Part shown: positions 24,545-36,152 of the stretch, piece after piece
Layout: every line of letters starts with the position of its first letter
Numbering within the stretch: position 1 is the first letter of the stretch
Assembly: GCA_964035015.1 (NCBI GenBank)
Contig: OZ035999.1
Span: forward strand, 1,859,627-1,923,626
Origin: Corallium rubrum
Taxonomy: Eukaryota; Cnidaria; Anthozoa; Scleralcyonacea; Coralliidae
Length of the DNA stretch: 64,000 nucleotides
Reading direction: 5' to 3'
Program-made: the position numbers and the translations under genes
The notes under the pieces: model-generated
What the model was told of the DNA's origin: nothing
The model's input: the letters and a program-made list of their open reading frames with translations, nothing else
The model's database searches: none

Positions 24545-25360
24545 TATTTCATGGGGAATCAAAGGCTGCTTGGCATTGCTTTTCCTGTTTTCATTGCAGG
24601 TGGGACACCCTGAAACCATTTCTTCGATTTCTTTTCCCATTCTGGGCCAAAAGAGTATTTCCCGGGCTCTCTGCTTGCATTTGATGATTCCGAGATGAGC
24701 TTGATGTATTTCTCTTCAACATTTCACTTCTCAGGACTTTAGGAACGATAAGCCTTGCATGTTGTTTCTGAACAACAGTTGGTGCATATATGTAATTTCA
24801 TCTCGGTGTGACCAGAACTCTCTGACGTCTGAAACGACCTGGTTCTTTGCATTAGGCCATCCTTGAAGGACTGTGATCTTTAAGTGCTGTAAAGCAGGGT
24901 CTTGCTCTGTGGCATCTTGAAATTGTTGCAATTTTTCTGGGGACACTGGCAGATCAAGTTCCAAGAGGCTGACCTCTAATTCTTCATGAAGAAGATCTTC
25001 TTTCTCTTCATTTAAATATGCTCGGCTTAACGTATCAGGGAGGTACATTTCTTTGCCAGGTTTGTACGCGACTTCTAAGCTGTAACGTTGGAGCTGGAGC
25101 AACATTCTCTGTAATCGAAGTGGCGTCTGATGCAAAGGCTTTTTGAAAATAACCTCGAGGGGCTTGTGGTCAGTTTCAACCTTGGTCGTTTGCCCATAGA
25201 TGTACTGATGGAACTTGTTACAGCCATAGACTACAGCAAAGGAGTTCCTTTTCAATTTGTGCGTGCCTTTGGTGCGTACTCGCGAGAGCTCTTGATGCGA
25301 AGGCGATAGGCTGCTGATCTTGCAATAACACTGCTCCAAGGCCTTGTGCACTAGCATCAA
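24545..25360 (-). pseudogene. Gypsy RNase H and integrase zinc-finger region
   Basis: RNase H landmarks are FHQYIYGQTTKVETDHKPLE and PDTLSRAY. The integrase HHCC zinc finger is split between frames: a HQAHLGIIKCK segment lies near 24690 and CPTCNE near 24605. Frameshifts occur around 25245 (one extra T relative to the reverse transcriptase frame) and around 24700. The region ends at the 972-bp insertion. Confidence 0.8.
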
Positions 25361-26234
25361 CTGAGAGTGTTACCGGTTTGTTGACATTGTAGTACTTCAG
25401 CACTGGTGTAGAGGCCACTAAAGACTTTAACTCTGCAAAACTCTTCTTCTGGGGTTTTTCCCAATGCCACTGCGTCTTGCTTTCCAGGAGGATTCGCAGC
25501 GGTGCACTGATTTCTGACAAATTAGGAATGAATTTTGCTAAGTATTGGACCATGCCCATGAATCTCATGAGAGCTTGCTTATCGGCTGGCTCTGGCATCT
25601 CGTGAATGGCCCGTACCTTTTCAGGATCAGGCTTTAAACCATCAGCAGTAAGGAGGTGGCCCACATACGTTATCTGCGTACGCTGGGTCTTGCATTTGTC
25701 TCGATTTAGTTTTAAGTTCCTCTCTTGGCACCTGTCGAGAACAGTCTTCAAGCGATGGTTGTGCTGGCTGATAGTTTCTCCCCATACCAAAATATCATCG
25801 GCGATGCATTCAACTCCTTCGAGTCCTTCTAACAGTTCTGTCATAACTTTCTGGAAGACTTCTGGAGCAGAAGAAATGCCAAATGGGAGTCTCTTGAACC
25901 GGTATCGCCCAAATGGAGTATTAAAGGTGCACAATGTGGAACTGCTGTCATCGAGCTCAATTTGCCAGAAGCCTGAACTTGCATCGAGGGTGGAAAATAC
26001 CTGGGCATTTGGTAGTCGTGTCACAACTTCTTCAACAGTTGGCAGTGGATGGTGCTCCCGTCGGATTGCTCGATTTAAATCACGTGGATCGATACATATT
26101 CTCAGCTTGTGGGGCTTTATGACAGTTACCATGCTATTTACCCAACTCGCTGGCTCGGACTGTTTTTCAATCACTCCCAGATCTTTCATTCGTTGCAATT
26201 CTTGTAGGATTCTGGGTCGTAGTGCGACAGGCAC
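25218..26234 (-). pseudogene. Gypsy reverse transcriptase
   Basis: The open frame has 338 codons; its first codon is GTG, so the true frame begins upstream. Motif A is STLDASSGFW with catalytic Asp84, then LPFGISSAPEVF at 116-127, then ADDIL with the catalytic Asp pair near 146-147. The thumb and tether include YVGHLLTADGLKPDPEK. Catalytic residues are intact, but the frame is shifted at both ends, so a normal polyprotein cannot be made. Confidence 0.9.
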
Positions 26235-26472
26235 TTTTCTCGGTGGGTGAACAACAGGCTTTTATGTTGGGGTCCACTTCAATATGATGCTTTCCAGATG
26301 ACTTGATACAGCCAAGACCAGTAAATAGTTCTGGATATTGATCGAGAATGTCAGCACCGCTTTCACTTACGTTGGCAGATCGATCGATTGTCATAATGCG
26401 TTGTATTAGTCCCAATTCCAAACAGGTTTTACGGCCAGGGATTATTTTGTGGCCCGAGTAGCTGACCAATCT
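26167..26472 (-). pseudogene. Gypsy protease-reverse transcriptase linker
   Basis: Landmarks ELFTGLGCIKSSGKHHIEVD are typical of the segment before the reverse transcriptase. The frame departs near 26250-26260, where a single-base deletion separates it from the downstream polymerase frame. Upstream it meets the hAT insertion at 26480. Confidence 0.8.
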
Positions 26473-26480
26473 AGCTTTCG

Positions 26481-26924
26481 CAGGCCCGGATTTACCGATA
26501 GGCTTACCAGGCTATAGCCTGTAGGCCCACAATTTGGACGGCCCATGTTTTGGGACGAAAAAAAAAGATTTAGACACTATTTCAAAATTTCCCCAAACTT
26601 TATATATAACATTGTGCTCTATAACTCTACATCTGTAAGACTGTAAATGTTGAATTTCATAAATTCGATTTGTTCTACTTTTCAAACATAATTAGTTTTC
26701 TACTTTGTTAATTAAAATACACTGTTCTTAATTATTCTACTTCATAGAAATATTTCTTAAAAATGACGAGAAACTTTGTTAAAAAATGGGATTTCACACC
26801 TTTATATTTTGCTGTTTCAGTGACCCAAAATTCAAAAAAATTCCGGGGGACATGCCCCCCGGCCCCCCTAGAAATGTGTCGTCACACTTAGCCTGTGGGC
26901 CCAAAATTGTTAAATCCGGGCCTG
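26481..26924. mobile_element. hAT-type MITE (444 bp) inside Gypsy
   Basis: The 14-bp perfect terminal repeats are CAGGCCCGGATTTA. The 8-bp target duplication AGCTTTCG lies at 26473-26480 and 26925-26932. CAG ends plus 8-bp duplication are diagnostic of hAT. There is no transposase. It splits the Gypsy protease from the downstream linker. Confidence 0.95.
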
Positions 26925-27062
26925 AGCTTTCGATGCCATAAGAGGAGAGTTATTCTGAGCTATGGTGTTGTAGACAGCGCGTGACATGACATTACACTGA
27001 GCACCAGTGTCAAGTTTCACTTCTATGGGTTTGTTGTTGATCAGAATATTTTCAATCCAGTC
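26925..27062 (-). pseudogene. Gypsy retropepsin (aspartic protease) fragment
   Basis: The minus-strand frame carries KLDTGAQCNVMS, the Asp-Thr-Gly active-site motif of retropepsins (near 27010-27040). It processes the Gag-Pol polyprotein in intact elements. The region is truncated at about 27062, where GTAGGGGAA-type repeats begin. Confidence 0.8.
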
Positions 27063-27080
27063 GTCTCAGCGCTGCCACTC

Positions 27081-27415
27081 GTAGGGGAATTCCCCTACGG
27101 TAGGGGAATTTGGCTAATAGACGAGTTTCAGGGTCTTGCGTGCGCATCGTTTTGGAATGAAATTGGCGGGCTCCCCACACAGTAAGGAATGGTAAACAGA
27201 CTTGCTAGCGAGCCAACAACAGCAGAATAATAATGTTTTATATCCAGAAACTGTATCTACACTTTGTTTATTTTAAACAGTATGTTTACTTTGAGTGGAG
27301 CCTTGCCAGTTTGTTTGAAAAATGATGCGCGCGCAACACCCTGAAACTCGTCTATTGTAGGTTGTAGGGGAAACCTACGGGGAAAACAGCCTATATGTAG
27401 GGGAATGTAGGTGAA
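27081..27415. repeat. GTAGGGGAA-motif repeat split by a MITE
   Basis: The word GTAGGGGAA and its complement recur on both sides of the MITE at 27116-27356, including the palindrome GTAGGGGAATTCCCCTAC. The origin is unknown; it may be the terminus of another palindromic element. Confidence 0.5.
27116..27356. mobile_element. MITE, TA-type (241 bp)
   Basis: Imperfect ~38-bp inverted repeats begin AATAGACGAGTTTCAGGG, with GACGAGTTTC directly inside a TA on each side. The TA target suggests a Tc1/mariner relative. It is non-coding. Confidence 0.8.
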
Positions 27416-27420
27416 TTGAC

Positions 27421-27990
27421 GATAATATAAAAGTTTAGAAAAAAACCCAAGAAAAACACGAATAAATAAAGGGGTCGCTGGCAGAGCTGCAATGGTGGCC
27501 CCCCTAAACCCGCGCCCCAGAACAAGCTAAGAGCCTGACACGCAGGCTAGACCTCTTGCGGACAAATGCGCATGCCATGCAATTTGATATACACAAGCAA
27601 CGGAAGCACAATTCCCAATGAACGCAGTTGAGGTGACCGCGAGGTACTGGGTCCGAGTCATCTTCGGAACAATCATCGGGATTCGGATTTTTGTACTCGG
27701 ATTTTTCAAAATGGCGGCCACAATTTCAATCCAAGGAGTGGCAAAAACTCTACGAAGACAATAGACGCCTCAATGAAGAACAAAGTAAGAATTTGTAAGA
27801 GTAATAAGATTTAAGACTAACGTTTTTATTTTATTAAGAATCGTGGTGCAAATTTAGTAAAATGCTTGTAGTAATCTAGACGAATCACGAATTTCCCATC
27901 AATTTACTGAGAAATCACGTTTTTCTCTACAAAATCTCTGTTTTCCCAACAAGTTTTCAAAAAAGTGGGGGGTGTCACACCCAACACACC
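27421..27990. other. Non-coding stretch with one possible plus-strand exon (about 27637-27783)
   Basis: An open plus-strand frame from about 27637 includes GSESSSEQSSG and WQKLYEDNRRLNEEQ and meets GTAAGA at 27784, a plausible splice donor. The composition looks protein-like, but I know no family. GCTACGCCCCTG near 28002-28013 resembles a hAT right end without a visible partner. Confidence 0.25.
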
Positions 27991-28013
27991 TCCCGCACGC
28001 TACGCCCCTGTAT

Positions 28014-28130
28014 ATATATATATGATATGATACGATATAAAATACATGATACATGATATATCATATATTTGTGATATATGATATCATATGTGATGTGATT
28101 ATTGTGATATGTGATATATGATATAATATA
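28014..28130. repeat. AT-rich simple repeat (TATGATA-like)
   Basis: Short overlapping TGATATATGATA words occur throughout. It is low-complexity sequence. Confidence 0.85.
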
Positions 28131-29199
28131 TGTACTTTCTGTCATTTTAATAAGTTCAAGTATTTTAAAGAATATATAATTACTCTGGTATGAAATCTAT
28201 ACCTATTGATGGGGCCAAGGAAAATTTGAATGACCTCATTTTGAAGTAATTTTTTTTTTGAGTTTCTTACATGAAAATGGGTTTATAAGAGCTAATTTAT
28301 ATGGATACAAAAGAATATTAATTTAACAAGCCATTTACAAATAAGGTTTATACTTGTACATGTAGAGGTGAAATTTTCAACTGGCTCAATGAGATGTTTG
28401 GACCAGAGCCTTTGGCACACAGGATATAAATTATTTATTTTTGTTAATGAAAAATATGTTTCCTTCTATTCAATTGACATCTTATGTTGCATGAAGACAG
28501 TTTTTTATGAATTATGTCTCAACTATTATCTTATAAAGAGCCTGTTCACATGAGACCGAGTTATACAGTATCTCGGGGTTGGGATAACTAATTGGGAAAC
28601 TATGTTTCACATCTAACATCTGTATGCTACTTAATGCTTTACCCCAAGTTATCCCAGCTAAGTTATTTCCCCCTCCCCCCCCCCAGAGATGACTCAATAA
28701 AAATATTTGAAAGCACAATCTCACCTATTCTATTCTACAACTCAGAGATATCATTGGGGTGCATTCACAAATAATAACTTTAATAAATGGAACCAATAAC
28801 CAATAGAGAAAGTACACCTAAAATTCTGTAAATAGAGGATGAATACCACTTTGCCACTATCTTGTAAATACTATGAGCAAGATAGAAACAATCAAAATGA
28901 TATCTTACAAAATGATTTTTGTATAAATTTGCATTATCAAGCTGAAAATGACTTGCTACATATAATGTCATCTAATGATACAAAATTAATGAATATATAT
29001 ATTTTCAAAATTTATTTTATTGTGTTTTGTGAAGAGATATCACTGCCTTGAAACCAGGAATGCTTCAAATGTGTAACTCACACACAGCCACTACCAACAG
29101 CAATGCCAAATGGTAATTACCTGCAGTTGTTGGTAGATACTCGATTTTTATTGATCTCTAAATTGATATTATTAATTTATTATACAGTAAATATAATCC
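28131..29199. other. Intergenic sequence without recognised genes
   Basis: It contains a poly-C tract near 28670-28684 and chance-sized frames only. Confidence 0.45.
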
Positions 29200-29207
29200 A
29201 TGTAATC

Positions 29208-29663
29208 CAGTGGCGTAGCCAGGTTCTTGGGTTGGGGGGGGGGGGGGGGAGAGGGGGGAGAACCTCGATCTGCTAGGGAGGGTCCGGCATGTTGGATTTC
29301 TAGGGTCTTGGAAATACTATTTTCTGCATTTTGAGGCAAGTATTTAAGAATAATCTGAAAGCAATAAATTACATAATTTTGTTGAAATCAAACCAGAACA
29401 TAGAATGATACACGTCAGAATATCTTTAAGTTGTAAATGTAAAAACAGGTTGGAGGCATTTTGTATAGACCCTTAGAATTGTAATTTATAGAGCATATGC
29501 ATGCCTGCAATATATAACACATTACTATCTACTCACTTGGAAAACAACTGTAACCACACACCCACACCCCCATACAAGATTCTCCACAGATTTAAACATT
29601 TTATGAGGACGGTCTCAGAGACCATTGGGGGTGGGGGGTGATGCCCCCCTGGCTATGCCACTG
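29208..29663. mobile_element. hAT-type MITE (456 bp)
   Basis: The ends are CAGTGGCGTAGCCAGG and its complement with one mismatch. The 8-bp target duplication ATGTAATC lies at 29200-29207 and 29664-29671. A poly-G tract sits just inside the left end. It is non-coding. Confidence 0.93.
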
Positions 29664-29671
29664 ATGTAATC

Positions 29672-29940
29672 TATGTATTCTATGTATTTTAATGTAATTT
29701 ATGTATTATGTTACCATTATAATAGTTGCTTTAGCAATATCATGTAATAACTAGGTCATTCTAATAAAGCCATCTTTTACCATTACCAGTTGGAGTCATG
29801 GAAGTTGAGATAACTGTAGTCCTAGGATTACCCTATTGCTCAAAATGCAAATGAACTAATATATCTCAGGAGGTACAGTAGGGCTGTATGGGGGCAGGGG
29901 CACATGTCCACCCCACTTTGTTTCACTATATATACTTTTA
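29672..29940. other. AT-rich sequence with AATAAA signal, possible LINE tail
   Basis: An AATAAAGCC motif near 29763 and repeated TATGTATT words resemble an old retroelement 3' end that was split by the hAT insertion. No coding is seen. Confidence 0.3.
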
Positions 29941-29944
29941 GGAA

Positions 29945-31305
29945 ACCGCCGCATCAATGCAGTGACACAGCAGTCCACGGAAATTAGGAAAGGTCTCTGC
30001 TTGCCTTAAATTTAAGGGCAGTCTGTTCCAGAGAGCAGCTCCGCTATAACTAAAGCTATTTTTTAGGTAATTGGTTCGAGGCAATGGTAGAGGAAGTTTA
30101 TTAGTGGAATCTCTGAAAGAATATGAAAAATCACGATAAACAAATTTAGAACTTAAGTATTCAGGAGTGAGACCATGTAGAGATTTAAAACCATCACAGC
30201 TTTAGCAATTTGTCACTGTGTTTGCAGGTTTGACCAGCCTAATTGATCAATTAAATGATCAGCATTAACATCATAACTGGAAAAGGTCATCACTCGAGCT
30301 GCTCGATTTTGGAGCTTTTGAAGTTTATTAGTTAAAGTTTTGCCACAGGTTCCCCAGACAACATTGCAATAGTCCAAATGAGATTGTACTAAAGCATTAT
30401 AAACAAGGTGCAATATGTCCAGAGGGACAGAAGCTCTTATTCGTTTAATAGCTCCAATACCAGAGGCAATCTTTTTCAACAATTTATTAATCTGATCGTG
30501 CCACATGAGATTGTTATCAACTACTACTCCAAGGGTCTTGGTGGTAAATACTTGTTTTACAGGAGTATCATTAATGAGTAAATGGGGAGGCTCAGCCAAA
30601 GTATTCAATTTTTGCCTAGAACCAATTAGCATATATTCAGTCTTTGTCATATTTAGTGTAAGCTTATTAACAATAAGCCATTTGCTGATATTATTTAAAT
30701 CTACGTTTAAACAAGATTGAATGGTATTAATATCATTGCCGGCGTATGTTATATGTGTATCATCCGCATACATTCTTGGGATACTAGATGATAAACAATT
30801 TGGCAGATCATTAATGTATAAGAGAAATAGTAAGGGACCTAAAATTGTCCCTTGGGGTACGCCACATTTGAGAAAACAACTTTTAGAAAGAGAGCCATTA
30901 ATCATGCATTTTTGTGTGCGATTGTCTAAATATGACTTAAACCAATTATATGCTACATTTTGAATTCCATAGACACTCATTTTGGATAATAGTATTTCAT
31001 GATCGACCGTGTCAAAAGCCTTTTTCAAATCTAGAAATACTACAGCATTAATGTGACCACGGTCGATATTATATGCCCAGCTATCGGTAGCCTCCAATAG
31101 TGCCGTCGCTGTCGAGTGAATAGTACGAAAACCTGATTGATGTTTTGAAAAGATATTTTCCTTTAATAAATAATCATGAAGCTGGTCATACACTATTCTC
31201 TCGAAAACCTTGGCAACTATAGAAATAACAGAAATTGGGCGATAGTTATTTAAATTATTCCTCTCACCCTGTTTGAATAAGGGTGTGAGTCTAGCACATT
31301 TCCGA
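29945..31305 (-). mobile_element. LINE (CR1/L2-like), minus strand, 5' truncated and decayed
   Basis: The polymerase frame extends upstream of its longest open part to about 31300 (landmark LNNYRPISVIS) and downstream, with a stop and a frameshift, to about 29945 (landmark SYSGAALWNRLP). It is truncated at the 5' side next to a MITE terminus. Confidence 0.8.
30213..31193 (-). pseudogene. LINE reverse transcriptase, longest open part
   Basis: The open frame has 326 codons and its first codon is GTG. Motif A FLDLKKAFD is at residues 53-61, GVPQGTILGP at 111-120, YADDT at 142-146, then LDYCNVVWG. The ending TGA falls where related LINEs have Arg; CGA-to-TGA by CpG decay is likely. Beyond it the homologous frame resumes with one deleted base. 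Confidence 0.85.
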
Positions 31306-31315
31306 ATTGTTTATG

Positions 31316-31382
31316 TACGTGTTTTGGACTCTCAAACTTGTATTTTCCATTTTTCAAGAAACTGTATGGAGCCACCTTAAGT
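31316..31382. mobile_element. Terminus of TTAAGGTGGCTCC MITE family
   Basis: It matches the right end of the foldback element at 62579-63262, including CTCTCAAACTTGTAT and GTATGGAGCCACCTTAA. Only the outer ~67 bp are present. Confidence 0.75.
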
Positions 31383-31439
31383 CCTTTTACTTACAATAAA
31401 GTTGATTATTCTACATTGGTGGTAGCGGTCGTCTGAAAC

Positions 31440-31945
31440 TTAGTGTCGAAGAAGTCTTTAATTATTTGAATTCCTTGGATACTACAAAAGCATGTGGCCC
31501 TGACGGGATAACTTCTCGCCTTCTGAAGCCGAATGTCGTCAGCAAATTGCACCAAGTCTTTGTGCTATTTTCAATCATTCCTTGGATTGTGGCCGCATCC
31601 CATCCGAGTGGAAATCCGCCGATGTCACGCCTATCCACAAGAAAGATTCTAAAGAACCAGCAGAAAATTATCGACCTATTTCGTTGTTGCCGATTGTGAG
31701 TAAAGTTATGGAACGCTGCATGTAGATTACTCCACTGCAACACGGATTTCTGAGAAATCGTTCCTGCATCACACAGCTTCTTTCGGTACTTCATAACATT
31801 GGACAAAATCTTGATAGTAACACTCAGTCGGATGTTTTGTATCTTGACTTTGCTAAAGCATTCGACTCAGTTGACCATCAAATCCTGCTTGAGAAACTAA
31901 AATGTTATGGCGTGGCTGGACGACTTACAAAAGACGTAATACACT
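31440..31945 (+). pseudogene. LINE reverse transcriptase fragment, plus strand
   Basis: The frames carry ACGPDGITSRLLK, PIHKKDSKEPAENYRPISL, then LDFAKAFDSVDHQIL (motif A). Several frameshifts separate them. Motif B and YADD are missing. It is a different lineage from the minus-strand LINE nearby, judging from motif wording. Confidence 0.8.
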
Positions 31946-31959
31946 ACGGTGTTTACTCT

Positions 31960-33570
31960 TCAGAAATTCTTTTTCTGCGTCATCAGCCCTGACTCCCCTG
32001 GTTGTCATCGGATGTGGTTTCATTCTTTTGTCGGTCTCAAAATGAAACTCTTGTGGTTGTAGAATTTCGTTGAGGAAAAATTGTGGGATTTTCACACTGC
32101 ATAAATATAACTCATTATTTTACCAACGCTGCGCCATACGAAGGTTGCGTTCTTGCAGTATCGCGCTTCTGCAAACTATTTTGATTACACCAAAAATACC
32201 AAATTTATTTTTGAAAATTATCAAATTTTGCAGAATTTCGTAGAGGAAGAATTAAAAAAAGGTTACGAAAGGTAGAAAATATCCTTCGCCCCTGCTGCGA
32301 GCTCAAGTCCTTGGCATTAGAGGAAGCCGATCATTGCACAAGCGGGCTCCTGTTCTTAATGCATCGGACATTGAACTATATCTGAGAAAAACTCTCAAAT
32401 GTAACTCAAATGTGATAACCATTTTGTAAAAATACACGTTTTGTATAGGTTTAAAATTTATATAATATACTATTTGTAATTGAATGTTATATGTAATCCT
32501 ACATTGGATCTTATTAAAAAAAAATGTTGGTGAAGTCTTTGGCATCTTGCCGTCTCAATCCGACTTGAATCTAAATCTCTATGTTATTTTTTTGTGGGGT
32601 TTGGCCACATGGCTGCTCCTTTTAATACGGACCATGGCCAGTTCTTTCATGAGAAATTTAAGCCAGAAGTTTACATGTTGGTCGAAGATGCTACTTACTT
32701 TAGGATATACTTCTCCCATCTCTCTTATGGAGAAATGCATGCAACAATTCTTTACCGAGTCCCCACGTGCTGGTATGTCAACTCATTCAATTTTCATTCA
32801 ATTCTCTCCTGGCAGTAACTACCCAGTGTCTGGAGTTGGGTGTTGTGGGTTGCCATTTCCAACGCCGTATACTCTGATCAAACACATCGGGAAGGTCCAC
32901 GTAGGTATTCTTTTGATACATGGGAGCTTGGTGTCACTTGTCACCCACCTGACCCTGACCCAATGATTTCTCAGGATTAGTACATCTCCTGATTCATGAT
33001 TCACATTTCACAAGAATCACTGAATGAGACTATTGCCGAGAATTTGAGATATGTTCATATGTTGATATTTTTAATACTTTATATATAAATACAATAATAG
33101 TTATTAGACATACAAGACAACGTTTGGTAACGTTTAATTAGCTCTATTCTCTATTCTCATCGTTTTCTTGGAGACAATTTATAATTTACTCAATTTTTGA
33201 ATTTCTTCGAAATTTCCTTCAAATTTCCTGCAGAATCGTTTTTCCTGCATTTCGTCAAAATTTCCCGAAAAAAGGAAATTTCCTGCCAAGTGGAAGCCTC
33301 AGTTTCGCAAAGCTTATTGGTCAATATCGCTAGCGGCCGCGCGGAGGACTAATAAGGCGTCGCAACAAATAAAAAGAAGAAGAAGAAGAAGAATCGCGAA
33401 ACCTAGACTCGTCTACCGAGTACACGAGTATATCGGTCAGATATTTGCAATTGATCCGCGGTCAATAAAATTGACACTTCAGAAGCGATAAAAAAAATCG
33501 TCCATGTCTCGCTCTACTGATTTGAGTAGTTTCAGATTTGCACTGGAATAGCGGATGTTTTTACTGCGGC
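31960..33570. other. Non-coding stretch, nothing firmly recognised
   Basis: An A-run after CTTATT near 32513-32522 could be a retroelement tail. The open frame 32484-32966 has no recognisable features. A short AGA-rich microsatellite lies at 33370-33393. Confidence 0.35.
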
Positions 33571-33576
33571 GAAAGT

Positions 33577-34070
33577 AAGAACATCCGCAACTCTTTACTG
33601 CATAGTTCACTAAAACAAAACGTCTTAGGACCAGTGGGAACATTTCCTTGAGCTTGTTCCCGCTGCTACAGTAACGATATGCTCAATATTAACACCACAG
33701 TTAGTTCTGGTCCCAAATCCAATTTAATCCGACCACACCATCCGTCACATATAGCGAGCCATAAAAACGTCTGCGAAGGAGATTATCGTCACACGGTTTC
33801 TTGCATTTCGACCAAAATCATTTATTGTATTTCTTGTGATAAATGTCCTAAAATCTACCTCGGTGAAACTGGTAGGCACTTGTCAGACAAATTAACATCT
33901 TTGCAAAGATGTTGACAAACCTGTAGCATGACATTTCAGTAAAACATGTAGTTCCAACCACACAGTTTCGCACATAGTTCCTCACAAAAGTTTCCATATT
34001 TATATATTTGAAAGTGAACAAGCTGATGATTTCTGACAGAAAGCGAAACAGTCAGAAACGTGTCGTATTT
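33577..34070 (+). pseudogene. Penelope-like element, C-terminal region with GIY-YIG endonuclease
   Basis: The frame reads NIRNSLLHSSL, then after an in-frame TGA continues to YCISCDKCPKIYLGETGRHL, the Cys-rich segment and GIY-YIG core of Penelope-like retroelements. The YLG replaces the usual YIG. Later homology is broken by stops and frameshifts. Only the 3' third of an element is left. Confidence 0.75.
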
Positions 34071-34079
34071 TAACTAGTT

Positions 34080-34497
34080 TTCATGATATTTTATGACCTT
34101 CAGTGTTCTTAAAAATCACTCCTCAGAATGCAGGAAATGCCATTTCCAAGACTCTAAATTTCAAAAATTTCTGGGGGGCATGTCCCAGACCCCACTGGAG
34201 GAGTCCCTTTTTGTAATTCCCTGGTTAGAGTGATTGTATTAGTACAGCATTTCAAAAATATTCCATTGTAAAAACCTTTCAGATATTATTAGGATACATG
34301 TGTACATACCTGATACTTCCGTTCATTGTCTTCATTTTTCTTGTCTGATCCTGCTGTAATAATGAAAGAACAAACCGGTTTGTCAAACAAACACAGTCAC
34401 ATGACAGACAGACTGAAAAACTAAGTATCTTTTTAATGCACTGTTCATGAGAAAAGTACATCTATCTATACACTCTTGTTAGAAATTATTTGTAAAA
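34080..34497. other. Intergenic sequence
   Basis: A GGGGGGCATGTCCCAGACCCC patch near 34171-34193 resembles the inside of hAT-type MITEs, but no ends were found. Nothing else is recognised. Confidence 0.35.
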
Positions 34498-34499
34498 TA

Positions 34500-35443
34500 C
34501 AGTGAAACCGGAGTTTTGCGACCCCCATGTTTTACGAGCGATGTTCTCCACATCAAAATGGTCTCGTGCTGTCGTTCACTTCAGTTTTTGCGCTGTGTTT
34601 TTGTTACGTTTGATTCAATTTTTGCGCTGGTTTGGTCTTGTTAAAAGCTCTTGGCTTTATTAACGATCTTCCAGTAGTATTTTTTAGATGTGCACACTCA
34701 GTCTTGTCACTTTCCTTTCCAGGTTAAAAAGCCGTCGTAAAATATACAAACTTGACGCGGTAAACGATTGTCAAGATCAACTTTTTTAAAAGTTAACAAA
34801 TATTACTCATGGTTTTGGATTATTCAGTCGTTGTATTAACTCTCAAACATCAACTAAAAAGTATTTGGCTTTGACAGGAGAAATTCACACAGATTTTCAT
34901 CAAATAATGCTCAAAAGAGAAGCAAAACAAGACTAAAATGCGGTAACACGGCAATTGAGCAATACTTTCGGTTTCTTGTTTTCACATGTGGTCGCATTCG
35001 CGTTTGTTTACTACGAAAAAACGGGTATTTCTTTAACGTATTTCGGCAGTTTTACGTTGAGTTGGTCGCTCATAACAGGTACATATCTTGTTTGGGACAC
35101 AAAAACCGGTCACTGGTCGTGTAAGGCAGGTTGTGGCTCATTGCAGGTATATTTCAACTACAAATCGTCCGTGCAGAAAAAGTGGTCGTATATGACAGAT
35201 GGTGTAAGGCCATGGTATTAAACACACAAATGCCAAATTTCTTTCATTTTAATATCCAAGACTGCATTTCTTTGAAGTGTTCTTGCTTTTTCTATTTCCC
35301 TTTTAAATCTTTATAAATCGCCTTTTTCCTAACCTTGAAACGCGGCGCTGGCAAAATGGCTGCTATGACGTCACATCACTACCTATCCTTAACGACCACT
35401 TTTACGTGGCACCTGGAGTGGTCGCAAAACTCAGGTTTCACCG
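34500..35443. mobile_element. Tc1/mariner-type non-autonomous element (944 bp)
   Basis: Terminal repeats are CAGTGAAACCGGAGTTTTGC and its complement with few mismatches, directly flanked by TA on both sides. Inside, short GTGGTCG and CTGGTCG words recur. Open frames here are short and show no transposase motif. Confidence 0.85.
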
Positions 35444-35504
35444 TATGACCTTTTAAACTTTGCTATCTTTATTAAATCAAATTATTGTATTTTATATTGA
35501 AGTA

Positions 35505-35573
35505 TGGGGGGGGGGGGGGGGGGGGGTGGTGTTAGCCCAAAGTCACATATATCTGTCACACAGGGGGGGGGGA
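35505..35573. repeat. Poly-G tracts
   Basis: Two long G runs (about 35506-35526 and 35563-35571) are likely to be hard to sequence and may form G-quadruplexes. Confidence 0.8.
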
Positions 35574-35584
35574 CGGAGACACAG

Positions 35585-35844
35585 AATAGTAATACAACCA
35601 GAAGTCCACTCAAGTGAAGAGCATTTCTTCAATGAGCAGGCGCGATATTTTACACCATCCGACATCATCTTACGCCATCCTGGCAAGTTCCCCCGGCAGT
35701 TTTAACCTTCTTTTGAAGGTCCAAACTGCCGGGGGAACTTGCCAGGGTGGCGTGGGATGGCGAGGAATCAAGATGCGCGAGGCGACATGCGCGAGGATAT
35801 AAACTTCAAAGGTTCCGACGCGAGTTGGACTTCTGGTTGTATTA
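35585..35844. mobile_element. MITE, family 1 copy B (260 bp, inverted relative to copy A)
   Basis: Its ends carry TAATACAACCAGAAGT and its complement. The internal CAAGATGCGCGAGG and CCGACGCGAG words appear in reverse orientation to 17541-17800. The internal GGCAAGTTCCCCCGGC palindrome is conserved. Confidence 0.85.
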
Positions 35845-36152
35845 AAGTGCCCCTAACCCCAAAAACCTTTTTTAGCTATATCAAATCGTGGCATAATTTC
35901 TAGTGTTTGTGCGAAAACAAAATTTAATTTCTTAAAAAACTCCAATTTTATGGCAGTTTGAAATTGGCGAAACAGCGATCTCAGCTGGCACACTTCCGTG
36001 AAAATAATTCGTTTCGAGGAGGCTGGAACGAGTGTATTTTGTGACGTCACGCAAGGTACTCGTACACTATAGCGCCTTCAAGGCTTTATGCTATAAATTT
36101 CGATATCTACAAATATTTGCGCTTGCTGTATCGTTAGAAAACTTGTGAAAAT

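Larger units (their letters stand above)
22400..27062 (-). mobile_element. Ty3/Gypsy LTR retrotransposon (mag-like), truncated and nested
   Basis: Order on the minus strand is protease, reverse transcriptase, RNase H, integrase, polypurine tract, LTR, the Ty3/Gypsy order. Coding is broken by at least three frameshifts and by insertions at 23569-24540 and 26481-26924. The gag region and 5' LTR are missing. The element is inactive. Confidence 0.85.

Noticed and set aside
25606-26250. 214-codon plus-strand frame
   Set aside because: Antisense shadow of the Gypsy reverse transcriptase.
31395-31440. LTR end plus primer-binding site (TTCTACA then TGGTGGTAGCGG)
   Set aside because: Only a short resemblance; no partner LTR, purine tract or target duplication was found.
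32484-32966. 160-codon plus-strand frame
   Set aside because: No Met-proximal signal, motif, splice context or composition supporting a gene; overlapping frames on both strands are equally open.
34955-35316. Plus-strand frames inside the mariner-type element
   Set aside because: No DDE/DDD transposase motifs; lengths near chance.
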